NCBI GenBank assembly: GCA_018969295.1
Contig: JAGWYN010000017.1
Span: 26,509 to 90,508 of the forward strand
Direction: 5' to 3'
From: Chloroflexota bacterium
GTDB taxonomy: Bacteria; Chloroflexota; Anaerolineae; Caldilineales; Caldilineaceae
DNA length: 64,000 nt
Of this stretch, positions 1-8,322 are shown one piece after another (within the stretch, counting starts at the first letter, position 1; each line of letters begins with the position of its first letter). The notes beneath the pieces are model-generated. The model was not told where the DNA came from and searched no databases. It saw nothing but the letters and a program-made list of their open reading frames with translations. A program made the position numbers and the translations under genes.

Positions 1-471
1 CATCCGGCGCATCAGGGGGGGGTAGCCGAAGTGGAAGACTGGGGCTTTGCGGACCTTGTCCAGATCTACGTCGGCGGCGCTGAAGGTATCGTTGGCTCCG
101 GGGCAGTGGAGGAAGATCCGGTCGACGCCAGGCGGGTTGATCACCAGAGTGTAGGAAGAATCGGCGTCTGGATCGACGATCATGCCGTCGGTCAGGGTCG
201 GGGCGTAGCTGCGGATGACGTCGAGGAGGGCGCGACCGAACAGATCTGGGCCGACTTTGCCCATCAGCTGTACAGGCATCCCGAGCCGATGCAGGGCAAT
301 GCCTGTGTTGGAGACAGCTCCGCCGGTCGAGACCACGGCGGGGCCGACCAGGTTGAGTTTTCCGGGAACGAAGGTCGTTGCCAGTGACTCGGCGTTGGCG
401 GGCCAGGCTGGGATGATATCGACGCAGATATGGCCGGCGACCAGGATCGGTGCACTGTCAGGGAATGTCAT
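1..471 (-). CDS. PfkB-family carbohydrate kinase, 3' part outside window
   Basis: The first 157 codons of a ribokinase/fructokinase-like sugar kinase are present; the gene continues past position 1. The N-terminus shows the family's opening (ILVAGHICVDIIP), then the substrate-side glycine motif STGGAVSNTGIALHRLG and the GKVGPDLFGR segment typical of PfkB proteins. The C-terminal ATP/anion-hole motif is not in view. The start is chosen because its ATG overlaps the stop codon of the upstream FGGY kinase in an ATGA arrangement, which implies translational coupling. It probably phosphorylates a ketose or sugar alcohol product of the dehydrogenases upstream in the operon. The exact substrate cannot be told. 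Confidence 0.85.
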   Translation of the reverse strand, partial: MTFPDSAPILVAGHICVDIIPAWPANAESLATTFVPGKLNLVGPAVVSTGGAVSNTGIALHRLGMPVQLMGKVGPDLFGRALLDVIRSYAPTLTDGMIVDPDADSSYTLVINPPGVDRIFLHCPGANDTFSAADVDLDKVRKAPVFHFGYPPLMRRM

Positions 472-2000
472 GGAGAAGGTGCCTGTGGCAGATCTGCGAT
501 GGTGTGGTGAAGCGAGCGGACGGCTGGGTAGAGGTGTGTGTAGACATTCTGGTAGCCTTGTGCGTAAAAGGCAGCGGTCGCGGGGGTCGGTTCGAGAGAT
601 AGGGTCGTGTAGCGGATTGTGGCGGCGGCCTCGGTGTAGTTAGCGTAGACACCGGCGCCGATGCCGCCGAGCATGGCAGCGCCGAGTGCGGTGGCATCGT
701 CGATGCTGACCACCTGGAGAGGCTGGCCGTAGACATTGGCTTTGATCTGCATCAAGAGGGAGTTGCGGGTGCCGCCGCCGGTGGCAATGATCTGCTGGAC
801 TGTGGCGGAGGGCAATGCGGGCAGCAGGGAGAGGAGCGAATGGTGTGCCTCGTAGGCCAGCCCTTCCAGCAGGGCTCGGTAGAGGGTGCCCCGTTTGGTG
901 TCGAAGGTCACTCCGACAAAGGTGGCTCGTGAGCGTGGGTCGTCGTAGCCTGGGTTGGCGGTGCGGAGGTGGGGAAGAAAATAGGCTCCCAGGCTGCCGG
1001 GGGGGGTGGCGCGCGCCTCCTCCTCCAGCTGGGCATAGCCGAGTCCGGCGGCGAACTCCTCACGAAACCATTCGATGCAGGCACTGGAGGTATACAGACC
1101 GCCCAGCACGTAGTAGCCGCCGCTGACATGGACGCCTTGGGCGTAGCCGCGGGCGCCGACTGCGGGGTCTTTGAGTGGGGTGGTTGTGGCGAGAAAGATG
1201 GCTTCGGCGGTGCCGAGCGAATCGAGCACGGCGCCGCTGTGATTGACGCCCAGGGCCAGGGCTGCGCAGACGTGGTCGTGTCCTCCAGTGGTGACAACGG
1301 CGCTGGCGGGCAGCCCTGTCTGGGCGGCGATCTCTGGGAGCACGGTGCCGAGCCGGCTTCCGCTGGGGAGCAATTCGGGCAGAATTTGCGGGTCGATTCC
1401 GGCGGCGGCCACCAGATCGGTTGCCCAGCAGAGCTGGTCGATGTCGAGCATCAGGGTGCGGGAAGCGAGCGAGAACTCGGAGGCCGCAGCGCCGCACAGG
1501 CGGTAGGTCAGGTAATCGGCTGCGTTGAGCCAGGTTGTGGTGCGGGTGTAGGCGTCGGGTGCATGCTGGCGGATCCACATCAGCTTGCAGAGGGAGTAAA
1601 TGGGTTGGGGGGAGAGTCCGGTCTTTTGAAAGAGGGCCTCGGCTCCCACCTGTTGGCGCAGGGTGGCTGCCTGTTCTTGTGTGCGGGTATCGAACCAGGC
1701 AATCGCGTCGTAGGTGGGGGTGCCGGCTGCGTCGAGGGTCATCCCTGTCTCGCCGATGCTGGCCACAGCCACGGAGACGATCTGCTGGGGGGTAGTGAGC
1801 TGGGCGGTCAGCCGGCGCAGGGCAAGTTGTGTCTGTGTCCACAGGTCAACCGGGTCGTAGTGGGCCCAGCCGGGGCGGGGGTAGACCGTCGGCGTCGGGA
1901 CGCTGGCTTTGGCGGCAACCTGGCCGGTGGGGGTGAAAGCGATCGTTTTGATGTGCGATGTTCCCAAGTCGATCCCCACCAGCAGGGCATCGCGATCCAT
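468..2000 (-). CDS. FGGY-family carbohydrate kinase (xylulokinase/L-fuculokinase-like)
   Basis: A 510-residue kinase of the FGGY family that would phosphorylate a pentulose, hexulose or polyol with ATP. The N-terminal phosphate-binding motif VGIDLGTSHIK, the middle segment VVTTGGHDHVCAALALG and the C-terminal ADP-site motif IIATGGGTRNSLLMQIKANV are visible, and length is normal for the family. The reading frame stays open upstream, but the ATG at 2000 is preceded by AAGGAAACGGAC, a good ribosome binding site, and begins just before the conserved ATPase motif. The neighbours are polyol dehydrogenases and a CUT1 importer, so D-xylulose or a related ketose is a fair guess. Its stop overlaps the start of the PfkB kinase. 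Confidence 0.9.
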   Translation of the reverse strand: MDRDALLVGIDLGTSHIKTIAFTPTGQVAAKASVPTPTVYPRPGWAHYDPVDLWTQTQLALRRLTAQLTTPQQIVSVAVASIGETGMTLDAAGTPTYDAIAWFDTRTQEQAATLRQQVGAEALFQKTGLSPQPIYSLCKLMWIRQHAPDAYTRTTTWLNAADYLTYRLCGAAASEFSLASRTLMLDIDQLCWATDLVAAAGIDPQILPELLPSGSRLGTVLPEIAAQTGLPASAVVTTGGHDHVCAALALGVNHSGAVLDSLGTAEAIFLATTTPLKDPAVGARGYAQGVHVSGGYYVLGGLYTSSACIEWFREEFAAGLGYAQLEEEARATPPGSLGAYFLPHLRTANPGYDDPRSRATFVGVTFDTKRGTLYRALLEGLAYEAHHSLLSLLPALPSATVQQIIATGGGTRNSLLMQIKANVYGQPLQVVSIDDATALGAAMLGGIGAGVYANYTEAAATIRYTTLSLEPTPATAAFYAQGYQNVYTHLYPAVRSLHHTIADLPQAPSP

Positions 2001-2054
2001 GTCCGTTTCCTTACGGTCTCTTTGAGGTTGGTCTTCGAGTCTTCGATAGTTTGT

Positions 2055-2083
2055 AATATATGTTACCATCCACAAAATTGCAA
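2055..2083 (-). promoter_or_regulatory. Sigma-70-like promoter of the kinase pair, overlapped by an inverted repeat
   Basis: Read on the minus strand, TTGCAA (2083-2078), a 17-bp spacer and TATATT (2060-2055) form a good vegetative promoter 55 bp upstream of the FGGY kinase. An inverted repeat with 9-bp arms, CCATCCACA at 2066-2074 and TGTGGATGG at 2087-2095, covers the -35 and spacer, so it may be an operator, or alternatively a weak terminator for the dehydrogenase gene upstream. The -35 hexamer is the same as that of the rhodopsin promoter at 11168-11173. Confidence 0.5.
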
Positions 2084-2182
2084 ATCTGTGGATGGTCTCA
2101 AGATCGTATCTTTCTGAGGGTTCGTGGGGGAATTGGGGCCGACAAAATTGTCGAGAGAGGTACGGGGGGCCAGTGTGGAGGG

Positions 2183-3274
2183 TCAGGGGGGGGGAGGGAG
2201 GTCGATCACGATTTTGACGACGTTGTCGGCGTAGTGGTCGTTGAGGGCATAGGCCTGGGGCGTCTCTGCCAGGGGGAAGTGGTGGGAGACGATCCCGGCC
2301 AGGTCGACGGCTCCGCTGCTGGCCAGCTGGATCGCCCGGGGGTAGACATGTTTCATCCGGCGGGAGAGGCGGAGGGTCAGTCCTTTGCGGCGGGCGGTTG
2401 AGTGTTTCATAGCCAGCGTATCGACGCTGGGGATTCCGACCAGGACCAGGCGGCCGCCGAGCCGTGCCATTTCGGCGGCCCATTGGATGGAGTGGTCGGC
2501 CCAGGCGGCTTCGATGGCGACGTCGACTCCGCGCCCGCCGGTGGCTTTGGCGATGGCTGTAGGGGGATCCTGGTCGCGGAAATTGATAGGAACGGCGCCG
2601 TAGCGTTCGGCCAGTGCCAGCCGCCAGCTGAACTGGTCGACGACATAGATGGGGGTTGCGCCGGCCAGCCGGGCAACCTGGAGGATGTAGAGGCCGATCG
2701 GGCCAGCGCCCAGGATGGCGACGCTGTCGGCGACGCGCACTTTGGCCAGGTCGACGGCGTGCAGGGCAATGCCGAGGGGTTCGAGCAGTGCGGCTGTGGT
2801 ATCGTCCAGGGTGTCTGGGATGGGGAAGCAGGTATGGGCGGGCATGAGCATGAATTCGCTCAGGCTGCCGTCATCGGGGTAGGTGCCACAGAAGTGCAGG
2901 CGCTGGCAGAGATTGGGGTGCCCTTGTTCGCACAGTTCACAGCGTCCGCACGGCTGGGCGGGGTCGACGGCGACGCGTGTGCCTGGCAAGAGGGGGGCGA
3001 AGTTGCCGTCGTAGCAGTCGGCGCCGACGGCGACGACGACCCCTGCAAATTCGTGTCCCAGGGTCAGTGGGGTGGCCACCACGGTATCGCCGATGCGGGC
3101 ATCCTGGTAGGTGTGGACATCGCTGCCACAGACGCCGACTGCTGTGATGCGCAGCAGCGCCATTCCTGGGCCGGGTGCTGCTGGCCGTGGCACCTGTTCG
3201 ACGCGCAGGTCGCGTGGGCCGTGCAGCCGCACGGCCTGCATGGTTGGGGGGGGGACTGAAGGCATCTGGTTCAT
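2183..3274 (-). CDS. Zinc-dependent alcohol/polyol dehydrogenase (MDR superfamily)
   Basis: A 363-residue medium-chain dehydrogenase. Catalytic zinc ligands are visible as C49 in GVCGSDVH and H74-E75 in LGHEF; the structural zinc Cys set C109, C112, C115 and C123 is complete. The Rossmann motif is GAGPIGLY. The family oxidises secondary alcohols such as threonine, sorbitol or iditol with NAD(P). The ATG at 3274 is preferred because GGAGCTGCC lies just upstream; another in-frame ATG at 3295 overlaps the stop of the preceding gene (ATGA) but has no ribosome binding site. It is the third oxidoreductase of the operon, so the pathway probably handles several related polyols. The substrate is unknown. 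Confidence 0.88.
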   Translation of the reverse strand: MNQMPSVPPPTMQAVRLHGPRDLRVEQVPRPAAPGPGMALLRITAVGVCGSDVHTYQDARIGDTVVATPLTLGHEFAGVVVAVGADCYDGNFAPLLPGTRVAVDPAQPCGRCELCEQGHPNLCQRLHFCGTYPDDGSLSEFMLMPAHTCFPIPDTLDDTTAALLEPLGIALHAVDLAKVRVADSVAILGAGPIGLYILQVARLAGATPIYVVDQFSWRLALAERYGAVPINFRDQDPPTAIAKATGGRGVDVAIEAAWADHSIQWAAEMARLGGRLVLVGIPSVDTLAMKHSTARRKGLTLRLSRRMKHVYPRAIQLASSGAVDLAGIVSHHFPLAETPQAYALNDHYADNVVKIVIDLPPPP

Positions 3275-3291
3275 GGCAGCTCCGGTCTGTC

Positions 3292-4308
3292 TCATGCGGA
3301 TGGGGGCTGGAGGTGGACTTTCAGGGTTTGGCCAGCGGCAAATTGGTGGAAGAGGCTGGCGAAATCCTGCAGGGGGGCGACATGGCTGACGAGGGGGGTG
3401 ACATCGATTGCGCCGTTGGCCAGCCAGTCGATGGCGGGCAAAAAGGTATAACAGAGTGCGAAGCTGCCGACGAGGGTCCAGTCGTTGCGGAAGAGTTCGT
3501 AGGGGCTGATGGAGATGCGGGCATGGTTGGGGGCGACCCCGAACTGCAGGTAGAGGCCGCGCGGGCGCAAGAAACGCAGGGCTCCTTCGATCACGGCGGG
3601 GATGCCGGTGGCGTCGACGACGACCCCAAAGCCGCGCGGGGCGAGTTCGCGCAGGGCGGCGTCCTGGTCTGCACTGGCAGGGACTGCCAGGGTGGCGCCC
3701 AGTTGGCGGGCCAGCTCCAGCCGGGCCGGCTGTTTTTCGACGACAGCGACTGCGCCGGCGCCCATTCTACGCAGCGCCTGCAGCAGGAGCAGCCCCATGG
3801 GGCCGGCGCCCAGGATCAGGACGGGGTCAGCGGGCAGGAGACGAATTCGTTTCATGGCGTGGACCACGCAGGCCAGCGGTTCGATGAATGCGGCCTGGGT
3901 GTCGGTCAGGCGTTCAGGCAGGCGGTAGCAGGCGCGAGCCGGGGCTGCCGTGTACTGGGCGAACCCACCGGGGCGGCTGATTCCGATCCCTTGCCAGTGG
4001 AGGCAGTGGTTGGCCATCTCATTGCGGCAGAGATCGCAGTGGCCGCAGTAGAGATTGGGGTCGACGGCGACGCGATCGCCGACTTTCAGATCGGTGACTG
4101 CCCGTCCGGTTTCGACGACCACGCCGCTGAACTCGTGGCCTGGGATGAGTGGGAATTCCGACATATATTCGTTGTGGTAGATATGGACATCGGTGCCGCA
4201 GATACCACAGCGGCTGACCTGGAGGACCACTTCATCGGGGGCACAGGTGGGGTCTGGGACGCGCTCGATGTGGAGGGTTTCAGGGGCGGAGAAGAGGACA
4301 GCTTGCAT
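3292..4308 (-). CDS. Zinc-dependent dehydrogenase (sorbitol/arabitol dehydrogenase-like)
   Basis: A 338-residue MDR dehydrogenase. Catalytic zinc residues are C37 in CGICGTDVH and H58-E59 in PGHEF. The structural zinc lobe is intact (C88, C91, C94, C102). The nucleotide-binding motif is LGAGPMGL. The sequence YHNEYMSEFPLIPGHE resembles sorbitol/arabitol-type dehydrogenases. It lies between another MDR dehydrogenase, with which it shares a 4-bp overlap option, and an SDR, in an operon with a polyol-type ABC importer. It probably oxidises an imported sugar alcohol to a ketose for the FGGY or PfkB kinase. It differs clearly from the xylitol dehydrogenase-like gene nearby, which lacks the structural zinc site. 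Confidence 0.88.
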   Translation of the reverse strand: MQAVLFSAPETLHIERVPDPTCAPDEVVLQVSRCGICGTDVHIYHNEYMSEFPLIPGHEFSGVVVETGRAVTDLKVGDRVAVDPNLYCGHCDLCRNEMANHCLHWQGIGISRPGGFAQYTAAPARACYRLPERLTDTQAAFIEPLACVVHAMKRIRLLPADPVLILGAGPMGLLLLQALRRMGAGAVAVVEKQPARLELARQLGATLAVPASADQDAALRELAPRGFGVVVDATGIPAVIEGALRFLRPRGLYLQFGVAPNHARISISPYELFRNDWTLVGSFALCYTFLPAIDWLANGAIDVTPLVSHVAPLQDFASLFHQFAAGQTLKVHLQPPSA

Positions 4309-4340
4309 AGCTTCGGCTCCTTGGGTCTGTCAGAGGCCAT

Positions 4341-5147
<807 letters not shown>

Positions 5148-5183
5148 AGTAGCACTCAGGGTCTCCTTGGGAGAGGGGCAGCT

Positions 5184-6221
5184 TTACGCTGACACGACAA
5201 TCTGGGCCTTGACCGAGGTGGGGGGCATCTGGACGGCGAAGTTGAAGGCCTCGACACTTTGCGCGAAGGGGAAGGTGTCGGTGATGAGGGGTTTGACGTT
5301 GAGCTTGCCGCTGGCCATCAGGGCGATGGCGCGTGGGTAGACGTGGGCGTAGCGGAAGACATGCTCGACGCGGGCCTCTTTGACCATCCCGGCGGCGACC
5401 TCGTAGGCGATCGGTTTCAGTGGGATGCCGACATAGACGACGGTGCCTCCTGGGCAGAGGGGGGAGAAGACAGCGGCTGCGGCTTTTTCGGAGCCGCTGC
5501 ATTCGAAGACGACATTGGCGCCCCAGCCGTCGGTCAGTTGGTCGATGACCTCTTGGAGATTTTGGTGGGCCACATTGACCGGGGTGATCGGGCCGAGTGT
5601 GGCGGCCAGGTCGAGTTTTGGCTGTTGGATGTCGGTCATGACCACCCGGCTGCAGCCGCCGGCGAGGGCGGCCAGCGCAGTCACCATTCCGATCGGGCCA
5701 GCCCCCATCACCACGGCGAGGTCGCCGGGTTTGATTTTGGCTTTGGTGGCGGCGTGCATGCCGACTGCGACCGGTTCGACCATGGCGCCTTCAGCCAGGC
5801 TGACTGTATCGGGAAGTTTGAAGGTGAAGGCAGCGGGGTGGACGACGCTGGGGCGCAGCACGCCGTGGATGGGTGGTGTTGCCCAGAAACGGACGGCCGG
5901 GTCGAGGTTGTACATGCCTTGCAGGGTGGCTTTGCTGTTGGGGTCTGGGATGCCGGGTTCCATGCAGACGCGGTCTCCCACGGCGAGGTGGTGGACTGCG
6001 TCGCCGACTTCGAGGACGACGCCGGAGGCTTCGTGGCCGAGCACCATCGGTTCGCGCACGACAAACTGGCCGATGGCGCCGTGGGTGTAGTAGTGGACAT
6101 CGCTGCCGCAGATGCCCACCGTGCGCAGTGCGATGCGCACATCGTGGGGGCCCATTGTTTCGGCGAGCTCGATCTCGCGCAGTGCCAACAGCTCTTTTTT
6201 TTCGAGAACAAGCGCTTCCAT
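5184..6221 (-). CDS. NAD-dependent xylitol/sorbitol dehydrogenase-like MDR protein
   Basis: A 345-residue MDR dehydrogenase. The catalytic zinc site is present (C38 in GICGSDVHYY, H63-E64 in LGHEA). The four-cysteine structural zinc lobe is replaced by EPGIPDPNS...YNLDPAVRFWATPP, a feature I recall from bacterial xylitol dehydrogenases (D-xylulose-forming). The Rossmann motif is MGAGPIGM. With an importer upstream and an FGGY kinase downstream it fits a route of polyol import, oxidation to a 2-ketose, then phosphorylation. Xylitol is the best guess, with sorbitol or L-iditol also possible. The start ATG at 6221 has GGATAGGGTCAG upstream. Confidence 0.87.
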   Translation of the reverse strand: MEALVLEKKELLALREIELAETMGPHDVRIALRTVGICGSDVHYYTHGAIGQFVVREPMVLGHEASGVVLEVGDAVHHLAVGDRVCMEPGIPDPNSKATLQGMYNLDPAVRFWATPPIHGVLRPSVVHPAAFTFKLPDTVSLAEGAMVEPVAVGMHAATKAKIKPGDLAVVMGAGPIGMVTALAALAGGCSRVVMTDIQQPKLDLAATLGPITPVNVAHQNLQEVIDQLTDGWGANVVFECSGSEKAAAAVFSPLCPGGTVVYVGIPLKPIAYEVAAGMVKEARVEHVFRYAHVYPRAIALMASGKLNVKPLITDTFPFAQSVEAFNFAVQMPPTSVKAQIVVSA

Positions 6222-6227
6222 CTGACC

Positions 6228-6455
6228 CTATCCTTTCCGAACGATCAAAATTGCCAGGAGCAGGCAGAGCACGGTGGCGCCCCAGAGGGGGATCCAGCTC
6301 TCCAGGAAACGCATCCAGAGCAGGCTGATGCCGATCCAGGCAATGACACTGATAAAAATCCGGTCGAAGCGATTGGTTTCGATCGGAAGAAAGCCGCGCG
6401 GCCGGGTTTTGTGCTGGACGGGGGCGACGAGTTTGGGGTTGCCGGGTTCAGCCAT
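6228..6455 (-). CDS. Small membrane protein of the polyol ABC operon
   Basis: A 75-residue protein between the second permease (4-bp gap) and the xylitol dehydrogenase-like gene (6-bp gap). An N-terminal soluble stretch of about 30 residues precedes two hydrophobic segments, roughly residues 33-49 (IFISVIAWIGISLLWMRF) and 54-71 (LWGATVLCLLLAILIVR). I do not recognise a catalytic motif. Its place inside a tightly packed transporter operon suggests a small auxiliary subunit of the importer or a membrane tether, but no function can be assigned from sequence. Confidence 0.7.
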   Translation of the reverse strand: MAEPGNPKLVAPVQHKTRPRGFLPIETNRFDRIFISVIAWIGISLLWMRFLESWIPLWGATVLCLLLAILIVRKG

Positions 6456-6459
6456 TGCA

Positions 6460-7314
6460 CTACTCCTTCACTGCGCCAAAAGTGAGCCCGGTCACGATAT
6501 AGCGTTGGACGAAGACCAGGAAGATCAATGCGGGCAGAATGGCCAAGGTGGCGACTGCGGCCATCTCGCCCCAGTTGGTGCCGGTGACCGAGACAAAGGC
6601 GGCCAGTCCGGTGGTGATGGTGCGGGCGTTGACGCTGGTCAAATTGGCGGCAAAGAGATACTCGTTCCAGGCGAAGATCCAGCTCAGAATAAAGGTGATG
6701 GCCAGTCCTGGGGCGACCAGCGGGACCACCACGCGTGCCAGCACGGTCCAGCGTCCGGCGCCGTCGACAAATGCTGCTTCGTCCAGCTCGACGGGAATGC
6801 CGTCCATGATTCCTTTCATCAGCCAGACTGCAAAGGGCAGGTTGAAGACGCAGTAGAGCAGGATCAGCCCGAGCTGGGTATCGAAGAGGGTCCAGTCGCC
6901 GATCTTAAAGACCCGGGTATAGATCAAAAAAATAGGGAGGACGAAGGCGGCGGGGGGGGCCATGCGCTGGGTGATCGTCCAAAAAAAGATGTTGTCTGCA
7001 CCTGGGAGGCGCCAGCGGGAGAGGGCGTAGGTCGCGAGCAGGGCCAGGGCGGTGACCAGCAGGGCGTTGCTGGTGGCGATGACCAGGGAATTGACCAGGT
7101 AGCGCTGAAAGATGGGGTCGGTCAGCGGTTTGAGGTAGTTGGGGGCATAAAAGGATTTGATGAGCAAGGTAGGGGCGTCGAACAGCTCGACGCGGCTGCG
7201 GGCCGAGACGACGATCATCCAGTAAATGGGGATGATGGTAACCACGATCATGGTTGTCCACAGCCCGTACAGGCCGACCCAGCCCAGCGCATTGCGCATG
7301 ACGGAACTCTTCAT
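6460..7314 (-). CDS. CUT1 ABC transporter permease (MalG/SmoG-like)
   Basis: A 284-residue inner-membrane permease of the carbohydrate uptake family 1. About six hydrophobic helices are visible, and the EAA loop that docks the ATPase reads ELDEAAFVDGAGRWTVLARVVVPLVAPGL. The N-terminal helix IVVTIIPIYWMIVVS and the C-terminus YIVTGLTFGAVK are typical of the second permease of sorbitol, mannitol and glycerol-3-phosphate systems. It follows its partner permease after 12 bp. No ATPase gene is visible in the operon, so the energising subunit must lie beyond position 1 or be shared with another system. Confidence 0.92.
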   Translation of the reverse strand: MKSSVMRNALGWVGLYGLWTTMIVVTIIPIYWMIVVSARSRVELFDAPTLLIKSFYAPNYLKPLTDPIFQRYLVNSLVIATSNALLVTALALLATYALSRWRLPGADNIFFWTITQRMAPPAAFVLPIFLIYTRVFKIGDWTLFDTQLGLILLYCVFNLPFAVWLMKGIMDGIPVELDEAAFVDGAGRWTVLARVVVPLVAPGLAITFILSWIFAWNEYLFAANLTSVNARTITTGLAAFVSVTGTNWGEMAAVATLAILPALIFLVFVQRYIVTGLTFGAVKE

Positions 7315-7326
7315 AGGGGCACCTCG

Positions 7327-8202
7327 TTATTCTCGTTGTTTCCCGACCTGGGCGAGTGCGATGAAGAGCAGCCAGCACAGGACAATCGTGAAATAGAGCA
7401 CCAGGAGGGACATGGCGGAGCCGTAGCCGTAGTCGGTTTTGGGCACGACCACCCGGTAGATATGGATGCCGATGAACTGGGTGGCTGTGCCTGGCCCGCC
7501 GCTGGTGAGCATAAAGACTTCATCGACCACCCGCAAGGCGTCCATCAGGCGGATAAAAATGACGGTCAGGAGGACGGGCATCATCATGGGGATGGTCAGG
7601 TAGCGGAAGACCTGCCAGCGGTTGGCGCCGTCGACCTGGGCTTGTTCGAGTGGTTCTTTGGGCATTGCGGTCAGCCCGGCCAACAGGGTCAGCGTCACGA
7701 AGGGGGTCCAGTGCCAGACATCCATCAGAACGACGGTAAGAAAGGCCTGGTCGGCGAAGGTACCCAGCCGGTAGTCGATCCCGAACCATTTGTCCAGAAA
7801 ATAGGGGATCGGTCCGAAGCCGGGGATGGTGAGGAGGCGCCAGGTTGCGCCGACAGCGATGGGGGCCATGACGAGGGGCAGCACATAGAGGGTGCGAAAA
7901 ACAGTGCGGCCGGGGAAATTTTTGACCAGGGTCTGGGCCAGCAGGAAGCCGAGGGAGAGTTCGATGGACACACTGACAAAGGCAAAGAGGCCGGTGCGCC
8001 AGAGCGAATCGAGAAAGGCGCCGTCGAAGACCAGCCGCCGGTAGTTGTTGACAGCCGCCCACTGCATCCCCAACTGGTTGGAAAAGGGGTTCCAGTCGAA
8101 GAGGCCGACATAGAGCACATAGAGAAAGGGCAAAAAGCCGACCACTGCCAGGATGGCCAGGGTAGGTGCCAGCAGTGCCCATCCCATTCGATTTGATCGC
8201 AT
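7327..8202 (-). CDS. CUT1 ABC transporter permease (MalF/SmoF-like)
   Basis: A 291-residue permease with about six transmembrane helices and the EAA loop EPLEQAQVDGANRWQVFRYLTIPMMMPVL. It opens with a hydrophobic helix (GWALLAPTLAILAVVGFLPFLYVLYVGLFDW), the usual start of the first permease in polyol importers. It is the heterodimer partner of the permease downstream and lies 120 bp after the binding-protein gene. That gap holds a perfect 17-bp-arm hairpin, a common way of lowering expression of permeases relative to the binding protein. Confidence 0.92.
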   Translation of the reverse strand: MRSNRMGWALLAPTLAILAVVGFLPFLYVLYVGLFDWNPFSNQLGMQWAAVNNYRRLVFDGAFLDSLWRTGLFAFVSVSIELSLGFLLAQTLVKNFPGRTVFRTLYVLPLVMAPIAVGATWRLLTIPGFGPIPYFLDKWFGIDYRLGTFADQAFLTVVLMDVWHWTPFVTLTLLAGLTAMPKEPLEQAQVDGANRWQVFRYLTIPMMMPVLLTVIFIRLMDALRVVDEVFMLTSGGPGTATQFIGIHIYRVVVPKTDYGYGSAMSLLVLYFTIVLCWLLFIALAQVGKQRE

Positions 8203-8247
8203 ACAGATTGTCCTGTCGAAACGAGCGGCTCTTCAGCGATGCAGAGG

Positions 8248-8287
8248 GACGTTTTCCTGGCAGCAGAGAGGCTGCCAGGAAAACGTC
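8248..8287 (-). terminator. Perfect stem-loop between binding protein and permease genes
   Basis: Arms of 17 bp (8248-8264 and 8271-8287; GACGTTTTCCTGGCAGC and its exact complement) enclose a 6-nt loop. The structure lies 35 bp after the binding-protein stop and 45 bp before the first permease start. There is no clear U tract, so it is more likely an attenuating or mRNA-stabilising processing structure than a full terminator. Confidence 0.7.
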
Positions 8288-8322
8288 CGGGAGACTTGTG
8301 GCGCAGGGCCGCGACAAGTTGC

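Noticed and set aside
969..2117. Long plus-strand frames opposite the polyol operon (382 codons and others)
   Set aside because: They lie antisense to well-supported enzymes, are Gly-rich low-complexity translations of the G-rich strand, and have no domain or ribosome binding site.
6274..8196. 640-codon plus-strand frame opposite the permeases
   Set aside because: It is the antisense shadow of two clear ABC permeases, with a Gly/Asp/His-rich composition typical of reverse-frame translation.
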